This document shows, piece by piece, positions 53,516-61,350 of a stretch of 64,000 bases of DNA (position 1 is its first letter; every line of letters begins with the position of its first letter). The DNA is from Zoogloea sp. GTDB lineage: Bacteria; Pseudomonadota; Gammaproteobacteria; Burkholderiales; Rhodocyclaceae. The position numbers and the translations under genes are program-made. The notes under the pieces were generated by a model. That model saw only the letters and a list, made by a program, of their open reading frames with translations, was not told the DNA's origin and searched no databases. Where the stretch lies: NCBI GenBank assembly GCA_016703645.1, contig JADJBR010000009.1, forward strand, positions 301,935 through 365,934, in the 5' to 3' direction.

Positions 53516-54098
53516 CGAGGAGAGCGACATAGACCAGGGCGTGCCCGGCAATTTCTGCGCACGCTCGGCCACCCGTTCATACCCTTCAACCCAGCGCCGG
53601 CTCTCCAGCGTGCCCAGCGGTCGTGCCCACATCCAGTTGTACAGCCCCCCCGCGTCAGCCGCTGGGGCCGTCACCGCATAGGTCGAATGCACATACATGC
53701 CGCGCTGTGCTTCACAGGACAAGCTTCCCAAGCCGTCGATGTCGTGGCCGTTGAAATCCAGCTCGGTCGTGTCCTGCAGGCACAGCACCACCGGGTGCGC
53801 TGCCATACAGGCCTCGGTGCGCGCCATGTGCGGCGCCAGAACGGACTCCCAGCCCAACCCGCGTTCTGTCCGCACGCGCCTGATCGAAGAATCGGTAAGC
53901 CGCCTGCGTTTCAGTGCGCCCATTACACGCCCCCGGCATGCTCGCCGACGGGGCATCACCGAGCCGATCTGCCAACTTGATCAGGCGACGGCCCAGACGC
54001 ACATCCTCCACCTGCGCCCCGCAAAACTCGTCCATTGCCCAGCTCCCTTGGTGGTTCATGATCGTGCCTTGGTCGATAAAATGGCATGAAGCGAGCAC
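53516..54098 (-). pseudogene. IS4-type transposase fragment, right copy
   Basis: This retains the N-terminus (MNHQGSWAMDEFCGAQVEDVRLG, ETQAAYRFFDQARAD) and continues, with frameshifts, through LCLQDTTELDFNGHDIDGLG to the GTRLVYVA-equivalent region, where it stops at the IS21 end. The YRFF-to-YVA part duplicates the left copy with scattered substitutions. It is a second, differently truncated copy. Confidence 0.8.
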
Positions 54099-54338
54099 GA
54101 GGCATAGCAGACTAAAGCCAAGGGTTATTCGGGGCGGGCCTCAGCCGGCAGGGTTATGGCGGATGAGTTGTGTGGAATGGGATGCCGCTTGCCGCCATCA
54201 GCACAGGCATCAATCCGCGCTGACTCACCACATGGACCGAGTAGCTCTCTGCGTCTCGTTACACCGGACACCTATGCAGACCAAGGAGTTGTGCGTACAG
54301 CACCTCCAATAGACTTCATATAGGACTAATGTTAGTAT
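54099..54338. other. Region without a supported gene after the IS4 fragment
   Basis: No supported gene. A 13-bp string TTGTGTGGAATGG (54168-54180) occurs inverted at 50096-50108 at the cut end of the intron RT gene, with weaker similarity beyond, so it may be debris of the same mobile element. Confidence 0.4.
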
Positions 54339-54419
54339 CTGATCACGAATAAGGTACTGCATGTAAATCTCGATCTACCTTCGGAAGAAAGCCATCGGCT
54401 CACAGCCCTACAATCAGCG

Positions 54420-54959
54420 GTGGCAGACGTATGTAACGCACTGACCCCCATCGTGCAGCAAAGCAGATGTTGGAACCGGGTCGGGTTACATCACCTTGCC
54501 TACCGGGACATGAGGGAACGCTTTCCCCACGTAGGATCCCAGATGATTTGCAACGCAATTTATGCTGTCTCGCGTACATGCAAGCTTCTATTCCAGAACC
54601 CCTTGAGTCCTTTCAGCCTGAATCTGAACCAAGACAAACCTCTGCCGTTACTGCGTTTTCTGCCAAACAGCCCTGTTTATTTTGATAGACACACGCTGAG
54701 CATCAAGTCAAGGCAGCTGTCCATGTACACACTTAATGGAAGAATCAAATTTGAAGTCGCCTTGACGAATGACGATGCTGCCCTTTTTACGCGACAAAGA
54801 CTTCGCGAGATCGTTTTGAACCGCTTTGGCGATAATTTTCGGCTTTCCTTTTACTTCTCCCCAAACGAACAGCCCCAAATCAGCCACACAGCCGCCCCAA
54901 CAGACACCTTTCCAGACTACGTCAACGTCATTTCTCCGGAAACCATCCTGAGCGCCTAG
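54420..54959 (+). CDS. Hypothetical protein resembling a TnpB N-terminal region
   Basis: About 179 residues from a GTG at 54420. The frame is open back to 54336 and the upstream codons (VLHVNLDLPSEESHRLTALQSAV) look coding, so the true start may be a CTG at 54339. WNRVGLHHLAYRDMRERFPHVGSQMICNAIYAV and VYFDRHTLSIKSRQLSMYTLNGRIKF recall the N-terminal domain of IS605 OrfB/TnpB proteins. No RuvC or zinc-finger region follows. Codon use is more AT-rich than in the housekeeping genes. Not confidently assigned. Confidence 0.5.
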   Translation: MADVCNALTPIVQQSRCWNRVGLHHLAYRDMRERFPHVGSQMICNAIYAVSRTCKLLFQNPLSPFSLNLNQDKPLPLLRFLPNSPVYFDRHTLSIKSRQLSMYTLNGRIKFEVALTNDDAALFTRQRLREIVLNRFGDNFRLSFYFSPNEQPQISHTAAPTDTFPDYVNVISPETILSA

Positions 54960-55017
54960 CGTTAGCCTCTCTGCGTCTGCCACCTGACACGCTGCACCTC
55001 TCATAAATATTAAGGCC

Positions 55018-56757
55018 ATGAAGCCAGGCAACAAAACCAATGCACTACTTGGCGAAGCCCTGAAGAACCAAACGACACCTTTTCGCAAGGTGATTTTCTT
55101 CAGCTTCTTCATCAATCTTCTGGTCATGGCTCCGACCGTATACATGCTGGAAGTGTACGACCGTGTCGTAAACAGCCGCAGCATAGCTACCCTCGTCATG
55201 CTTACGGGGCTCATCGTTTTCGCGTACATCATCCTAGAGTCACTCGAGTGGATCAGAACGCGGATGCTGACGGAAATAGCCAATGATTTCGATGCAAAGA
55301 TACGAAGCACCGTCTTCAAGACCGTCTTTGAAGCAAATTTACGGCGACTGCCGAGCGGCAACCATCAGGCTCTCCAAGATCTGAAGACCGTACGAGAGTT
55401 TATTTCAAGCCCGGCAACCATGGCCGTCATTGACGTCCCCTTGGCAATGCTTTACATCATCGCCATTTTTTTGATTAATACCATCATGGGCTGGATGGCC
55501 ATCATAGGCGCACTCTGCGTTGTGGCTCTTGCCTGGCTCACCGAGCGCGGCACGGGGCGCCCGCTCAAGGCAGCCAATGCCGCAGCGGTAGCGGCTCAAT
55601 CCTATGCCAATAACAGCCTGCATAACGCCCAAGTTATTGAGGCGATGGGCATGGAGAAAGGCATACACCGCCGATGGCTTGAACGGCAACTGGAAATGCT
55701 GAAGCAGCAGGCAGACGCCTCGGACAAGGCGGGAAACTATTCCGCACTGTCCAAATTCGTACAGCAGGCCCAAGCATCCTTGCTGTTGGGCGCAGGCTGT
55801 TTCTTGACCATTGCTGGATTGTTTCCCGGCGGAGGGGGCATGATGATCGTAGCCTCTACACTTGGTGGACGACTGCTCAGCCCCATCGTGCAAGTCATCG
55901 CCGCCTGGAAACAAATTGCTGGAGCAAGAGACGCTTTTCTTCGCCTGCGAAATCTGCTGAATAGCGTTCCCTTACGGGAAGCTGGAATGCCCTTGCCCGC
56001 CCCCTCAGGCGTCTTGACGGTGGAGAGTGTTTCGACCGCCCCCCCAGGCTCTACCAATCTGGCTCTACGCAACGTGAGTTTCAAAGCGCTGCCCGGTAGG
56101 GCATTAGCATTGATAGGGCCGTCCGCCTCCGGAAAATCCACCCTCGCTAGACTCTTGGTCGGGGTCTGGCCAGCCACCAGCGGAAAAGTACGTCTTGACG
56201 GAGTCGATATCTACCCCTGGAACAAACTCGAACTGGGCCCTCACTTAGGCTATCTTCCCCAAGAAGTCAATTTGTTTGACGGGTCCCTCGCCGAGAACAT
56301 CGCACGGTTCGGTTCGGTGGATATGGCTAAGGTCGAAGTGGCGGCCAGAGCCGTCGGAATCCACGACATGATTCTCAATCTCCCCGAAGGCTACGCAAGC
56401 AACATCGGCGAGGAGGGCTGCTTCCTTTCCGGCGGCCAGCGTCAAAGAATCGGTCTGGCTCGGGCTCTCTACAACTCCCCGCAGCTAATCGTCCTTGACG
56501 AACCTAATTCCAGCCTCGACGAAGCCGGCGAACTCGCTCTTGCTCAGACAATTACTGAGGAAAAACGACGTGGCGCAACCATCGTTGTCATCACTCACCG
56601 TACGAGCATCCTCGCCGTAGTGGATGATTTGTTGATCCTTCACGAAGGCGAGATCAAAGCCCAGGGGCCTAGAGATGAAATCCTGGCTGCGCTACAACGG
56701 AACGCCCAGCAAAGTCCGGCGCCTGCGGAAACACGTCTGACAGCCTCCGCAGCCTGA
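55018..56757 (+). CDS. Type I secretion ABC exporter, first of two (PrtD-like)
   Basis: A 579-residue half-exporter: membrane domain with helices from FFINLLVMAPTVYMLEVYDRVVNS onward, and an ATPase with Walker A GPSASGKST, Q-loop GYLPQEVNLFDGSLAENIARFG, signature LSGGQRQR and Walker B LIVLDEPNSSLD. It lacks the C39-like N-terminal domain, as PrtD/RsaD types do. The next ABC gene starts inside its stop codon (TGATG). Confidence 0.9.
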   Translation: MKPGNKTNALLGEALKNQTTPFRKVIFFSFFINLLVMAPTVYMLEVYDRVVNSRSIATLVMLTGLIVFAYIILESLEWIRTRMLTEIANDFDAKIRSTVFKTVFEANLRRLPSGNHQALQDLKTVREFISSPATMAVIDVPLAMLYIIAIFLINTIMGWMAIIGALCVVALAWLTERGTGRPLKAANAAAVAAQSYANNSLHNAQVIEAMGMEKGIHRRWLERQLEMLKQQADASDKAGNYSALSKFVQQAQASLLLGAGCFLTIAGLFPGGGGMMIVASTLGGRLLSPIVQVIAAWKQIAGARDAFLRLRNLLNSVPLREAGMPLPAPSGVLTVESVSTAPPGSTNLALRNVSFKALPGRALALIGPSASGKSTLARLLVGVWPATSGKVRLDGVDIYPWNKLELGPHLGYLPQEVNLFDGSLAENIARFGSVDMAKVEVAARAVGIHDMILNLPEGYASNIGEEGCFLSGGQRQRIGLARALYNSPQLIVLDEPNSSLDEAGELALAQTITEEKRRGATIVVITHRTSILAVVDDLLILHEGEIKAQGPRDEILAALQRNAQQSPAPAETRLTASAA

Positions 56758-58523
56758 TGCACGCAACGCAAGAAATGCACCTAATGACACAATCGTCCAC
56801 GTCCACGTCCACGTCTGGTGAATTGAAGTCCACCCTATGGATGTTCCGGCAAGAATTCATCATATGCGCAGTATTCAGCGCATTGGTGAACTTGCTGATG
56901 CTTACCCCCACCATGTACATGCTGCAGCTTTTCGATCGGGTCATGATCAGTCAGAACACGCTAACCCTCGCGGGGATCACGCTGGTTACGCTGTTTTTCT
57001 TTTCTGTCATGGCTTTTTCCGAATGGTCACGCTCAAGGCTACTGGTCAGACTGGGTATCAAGATGGATCTAGACATGAGCCCACGGATTTTCGGAGCCAG
57101 CTTTGCCACAGCATTGCGACAGGGCGGGCAGCAAGCCTCACGTGCCTTAACGGACTTTACCAGTATCCGGCAATTTGTCACGGGAAGCGGACTTTTCGCA
57201 TTTCTCGATGCTCCGTGGACGCCGATATACATCGCTGTTCTATTTCTTCTCCATCCCATCTTGGGCGTCATGGGGATCCTCTTTTCCCTGATGCTTATCA
57301 TTATTACCTGGATTTCGAACAGGCTGACCCAAAAGCCTGTAGAGGGCAGTGTGGAAGCAGCCCAAAACACCCAGGGCTTTATCATAAGCAAGCTACGAAA
57401 TTCCGAAGTCATTGAAGCCATGGGGATGCTGGGCAACCTAGAGCAGCGTTGGCAGGAAAAACATGCCGACCATCTGACTCAGAGCAGCAAATCTGCCGAC
57501 TTGGGCACGCGTATCCGCACCTTCACCAAGTTCGTCCGCTACACCCAGCAATCTCTTGCCCTCGGGGCAGGAGCGTACTTGGTCATCCGTGGCGAGCTTA
57601 CACCTGGTGCCATGATTGCGGCTAACGTGCTCATGACTCGGGCAACTCAACCTATCGATCTCATGATTGGAGCCTGGAGGCCTTTCCTTGAAGCCCGCAA
57701 AGCTTACCGGCGCCTTGAGATACTTTTGACCGAACATCCGGCAGCATCCGGAAAGTCCATCCACGCCCCTCCCCTTGGGCAGATCACCTTGCGCCAGTTA
57801 TCCGCCAATGCGCCAAATCGTCAGCAGCCCATTCTGGACGATATCAGCATCGAACTTCAAGCTGGCCAAGTTATTGGCATAATCGGTCCGTCGGGCTCCG
57901 GAAAGTCGACGCTCGGACGTGCCATCATCGGGATATGGCCCGACACCAATGGAGATGTTCTCCTGGACGGCAATACTCTCGGCAGCTGGCAACGGGAGGC
58001 ACTGGGACCTCATATCGGCTTCCTTCCCCAGGATGTAGAACTTTTCGAAGGCTCAATCGCCGAAAATATTGCCCGTTTTGGAGAAGTAGATGCGGACAAG
58101 GTCATTTCTGCCGCAAAGCGCGCCGGGGTGCACGACATGATTCTTCGTTTTCCCAACGGATACGATACTGCCATCGGAGACTCGGGTGGTCAGCTCTCTG
58201 GTGGCCAACGACAACGAATCGCTCTTGCCCGCGCCTTATACGGAACACCTCGACTGGTGGTTCTCGATGAACCCAACTCTAATTTGGATGACGCCGGCGA
58301 AGCCGCATTGCTAGCTGCTATCAACGACCTCCGGACGAATGGCAGCACTGTATTCATCATTACCCATCGCCCCGGCCCCTTAGCGGCCGTCGACCAGCTT
58401 CTCGTCATTGAGAAAGGCCACGTTGCACACCGCGGCCCGCGAGCCGAGGTAATGGCAGCCCTTAAAGCCAAGTCATCCCTCTCGACCCCGACCTCCGGTA
58501 GCGCACAGCAACAACCCGCTTGA
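56757..58523 (+). CDS. Type I secretion ABC exporter, second of two (PrtD-like)
   Basis: A 588-residue PrtD-like protein, clearly homologous to its upstream neighbour (LTPTMYMLQLFDRVM, GPSGSGKST, GFLPQDVELFEGSIAENIARFGEVD, LSGGQRQR, VVLDEPNSNLDDAG). ATG 56757 overlaps the upstream stop; an ATG at 56784 (MTQSSTS) is an alternative start. Both copies keep intact ATPase motifs, so a heterodimeric exporter or two separate homodimers are possible. Confidence 0.9.
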   Translation: MHATQEMHLMTQSSTSTSTSGELKSTLWMFRQEFIICAVFSALVNLLMLTPTMYMLQLFDRVMISQNTLTLAGITLVTLFFFSVMAFSEWSRSRLLVRLGIKMDLDMSPRIFGASFATALRQGGQQASRALTDFTSIRQFVTGSGLFAFLDAPWTPIYIAVLFLLHPILGVMGILFSLMLIIITWISNRLTQKPVEGSVEAAQNTQGFIISKLRNSEVIEAMGMLGNLEQRWQEKHADHLTQSSKSADLGTRIRTFTKFVRYTQQSLALGAGAYLVIRGELTPGAMIAANVLMTRATQPIDLMIGAWRPFLEARKAYRRLEILLTEHPAASGKSIHAPPLGQITLRQLSANAPNRQQPILDDISIELQAGQVIGIIGPSGSGKSTLGRAIIGIWPDTNGDVLLDGNTLGSWQREALGPHIGFLPQDVELFEGSIAENIARFGEVDADKVISAAKRAGVHDMILRFPNGYDTAIGDSGGQLSGGQRQRIALARALYGTPRLVVLDEPNSNLDDAGEAALLAAINDLRTNGSTVFIITHRPGPLAAVDQLLVIEKGHVAHRGPRAEVMAALKAKSSLSTPTSGSAQQQPA

Positions 58524-58554
58524 ACAGTATTAACAGATCATCCAGCGAACTGAA

Positions 58555-59919
58555 ATGCTTAACCAAAATATCCCAAAGATTCGAGATGCAACGCAATCCG
58601 CCTCCGGACAGACAGATCAGGCGCAAGCCAAACTCTCTACGGACACTCGTCGCCCCGCCCGATTGGGTCTATGGGTACTGGGGCTGGGGTTCGGTGGGTT
58701 CCTCCTTTGGAGCGCCCTCGCTCCACTGGACGAAGGGGTTCCCACAAGCGGAGCTGTTTCCATCGACACCAAGCGCAAGAGCGTACAGCACCTTTCAGGT
58801 GGGATCATCAGCGAAGTACATGTCAAGGAAGGTCAATTCGTCAAGGCACACACCCCCTTGATCAAGGTTGACACCGCCATTGCCCAGGCCAACTTTGAAT
58901 CCATTCGTCTTCATTACCTCACAGTGCGGGCGATGGAAGGTCGTCTTCTGGCCGAGCAAAGCAATCAAAACCGCATCGATTTTCACCCCGACCTTAAGCA
59001 GGCGGCAGACAACACTCAACTCAAAGAAATCCTCGCAAACCAACGCAGCCTCTTCGACTCCCGCCGCAACGCCCTGAAAGCCGACGCGGATGCCAGCCAG
59101 GAGGGAATTCGTGGCCTTGAGGCATCTATTCAAGGTTTCCAGGGCCTTCTGAGCAGCCGCAAGAGCCAGATGGAGTCTATCAAGGAAGAACTGAACGGTA
59201 TCCGTGATTTGGTCAAAGAAGGCTATGTTGCGCGCAACAAGCAACTGGAAATAGAGCGCATGCTAGCTGATGTGAGCGGTTCAATCGCCGATTATCAAAG
59301 CAACATACTGCGTGCCCGTCAGTCAATTCTGGAAGCACAGACCCGGATTCGTCAGCGCAAGGAAGAATATCGCAAGGAGGTGGATTCCCAGCTTGCCGAG
59401 ATCCGCCGTGAAGTTCAGGCGGACGCGGAGAAACTCAAAGCGGCTACCGACGAGCTCGCTCGCACGACCATCCGCGCTCCTGTGGACGGGCAGGTGGTCG
59501 GGCTAGCAGTTCAAACCGTGGGTGGCGTCATCACTCCGGGGCAGAAGCTGATGGATATCGTCCCCCAAGATGAAACCCTGCTGCTCGAGACCCGCATTCC
59601 TCCTCATCTGATTGATCGTGTAGAACCCGGAAAGCTGACAGACGTGCGCTTCTCCGCCTTCGCCCACTCTCCCGCGCTGGTTGTAGAAGGTAGGGTGGAC
59701 TCGATTTCTACCGATTTGATCTTGGATCCGGCCAACAACACATCCTATTACCTTGCACGCATCTCCCTGACACCTGAAGGGCTCAAGACCCTTGGCAACA
59801 GACAAATGCAAGCAGGAATGCCAGCTGAAGTGATCATCAAAACAGGAGAGCGCATTGTTCTCGAATACATCCTGCATCCGTTGCTCAAGCGCATTGCAGC
59901 AACCATGAAGGAAGAATAG
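58555..59919 (+). CDS. Type I secretion membrane-fusion protein (HlyD/PrtE family)
   Basis: A 454-residue adaptor: a membrane helix near residues 38-58 (LGLWVLGLGFGGFLLWSALAPLDEGVP), a periplasmic lipoyl/barrel part (KSVQHLSGGIISEVHVKEGQFV), a long coiled coil (roughly residues 120-290) and the returning barrel (TTIRAPVDGQVVGLAVQTVGGVITPGQKLMDIVP). It bridges the ABC exporter and the TolC-like porin. Confidence 0.92.
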   Translation: MLNQNIPKIRDATQSASGQTDQAQAKLSTDTRRPARLGLWVLGLGFGGFLLWSALAPLDEGVPTSGAVSIDTKRKSVQHLSGGIISEVHVKEGQFVKAHTPLIKVDTAIAQANFESIRLHYLTVRAMEGRLLAEQSNQNRIDFHPDLKQAADNTQLKEILANQRSLFDSRRNALKADADASQEGIRGLEASIQGFQGLLSSRKSQMESIKEELNGIRDLVKEGYVARNKQLEIERMLADVSGSIADYQSNILRARQSILEAQTRIRQRKEEYRKEVDSQLAEIRREVQADAEKLKAATDELARTTIRAPVDGQVVGLAVQTVGGVITPGQKLMDIVPQDETLLLETRIPPHLIDRVEPGKLTDVRFSAFAHSPALVVEGRVDSISTDLILDPANNTSYYLARISLTPEGLKTLGNRQMQAGMPAEVIIKTGERIVLEYILHPLLKRIAATMKEE

Positions 59920-59921
59920 CC

Positions 59922-61313
59922 ATGAGCACGACCACAGCCTCCTATATGGCATGCCGGCTCACCGTCGTCTGTCTCTTCGGCTTGGCCCTTTCATCGCAAC
60001 CGGCGCATGCGATCGACTTAGCGGGCGCATACAGGCGCGCACTCTCCGAGGACCCTGCATACCAAGCTGCAGCAGCCGACACCGAAGCACGTCGGGAAGC
60101 CATTCCGCAGGCGCGCGCGCAATTCCTGCCAAGCATCAGCGGCAGCCTTATGCGCAGCAAGAACCAGACGGACCAGCGCAGCCTCAGTGCGACGACACCG
60201 ATCGATCGAGAGTACGAGTACTTCAGTAGCAACTACGCGATCAGCCTCAAGCAACCAATCTACCGAAGATACAACTTCGCCCTCTATCAGCAGGCAAAGT
60301 CCGACGTCGCAAGCGCTGAAGCTAACCTCGACCGCAACCTTCAGGATCTCGCCGTACGGACGGCTAACGCCTACTTCGACGCACTGATGGCGCGGTATCA
60401 ACTCGAACTCATCCTCAGCCAAAAGAAAACTGCACAGATTCAGGTCACCGCGTCAGTTCTCGCGTTCGAAAAAGGGCACGGCACCCGGACAGATCCCGAC
60501 GATGCCAAAGCCCGCCTTAAGGTGCTTGAAGCCCAGGAGATACAGGCGCGTCAGAATATTTCCTACCGACATCAGCAACTAGAAAGCATCATCAACGAGC
60601 CCGTAACAAGCTTGGCCGAACTTGACCCAAGCCAGATGAAGCCCACCTTGCCGATACCGACCGATCTAAAGGAATGGACGAGCAAGGCAGAAGAGGTCAA
60701 TCCAGAACTGGTGGCGCTACGTGCCAGTGTTGAGTCTGCAAACCAAGAACTGGAAAAAGCTCGTGCGGGGCATCATCCCACAGTGGACCTTTTTGTGCAG
60801 CGAAGTCAAAGCCAGAGCGAGAACAACGTGTCGATCAACAACCGCTACCTGACGTCCCAAATAGGACTGCAAGTTAACATCCCGATTTTTTCGGGTGGGG
60901 GTGTTAGCTCGCAGACTCGCCAAGCCCGCGCAAACATAACCAAACTCGAACAGCAATACGAGGCACGGCGCAGAGACGTCGCGGTGCAGGTACGCAAGGA
61001 ATTTCAAGGGGTTGTAGAAGGTGCAGCACGTATTGATGCCATCAGTGACGCAGAAAAGGCTGCCGCCCAAGCATTGGAATCAAACAAAAGGAGCATGCAG
61101 GCGGGCACTCGCAACCTGCTTGATGTCTTCAATGCCGAGCAACAACTCGCCAGCACTCGACGTGATCTGGCAGACGCTCGCATCCAGTACATTCTTTCGC
61201 GCCTGCGGCTTCAGGCTCTCACCGGCTCCTCGAACGAGGTCGAGATCGAGGCTGTGAACGCGTGGCTCATTGATAAGACGCCGACGGCGGGCGTTCACCT
61301 CAGCAAACACTAA
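59922..61313 (+). CDS. TolC-family outer-membrane efflux/secretion protein
   Basis: A 463-residue outer-membrane protein with a signal peptide (ends PAHA), two TolC repeats (LAGAYRRALSEDPAYQAA and VNPELVALRASVESANQELEKARAGHHPTVDLF) and a C-terminal GTRNLLDVFNAEQQLASTRRDLADARIQYILSRLRL stretch typical of type I secretion porins. It starts 2 bp after the HlyD gene and completes the secretion operon. Confidence 0.93.
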   Translation: MSTTTASYMACRLTVVCLFGLALSSQPAHAIDLAGAYRRALSEDPAYQAAAADTEARREAIPQARAQFLPSISGSLMRSKNQTDQRSLSATTPIDREYEYFSSNYAISLKQPIYRRYNFALYQQAKSDVASAEANLDRNLQDLAVRTANAYFDALMARYQLELILSQKKTAQIQVTASVLAFEKGHGTRTDPDDAKARLKVLEAQEIQARQNISYRHQQLESIINEPVTSLAELDPSQMKPTLPIPTDLKEWTSKAEEVNPELVALRASVESANQELEKARAGHHPTVDLFVQRSQSQSENNVSINNRYLTSQIGLQVNIPIFSGGGVSSQTRQARANITKLEQQYEARRRDVAVQVRKEFQGVVEGAARIDAISDAEKAAAQALESNKRSMQAGTRNLLDVFNAEQQLASTRRDLADARIQYILSRLRLQALTGSSNEVEIEAVNAWLIDKTPTAGVHLSKH

Positions 61314-61350
61314 CTCCAATATTCATCTGCATTCGCAGAGTCCAATTAAA

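Noticed and set aside
50146-54098. One IS4 copy split by IS21
   Set aside because: The flanking fragments share about 370 bp of overlapping, slightly different sequence, which a simple split cannot produce.
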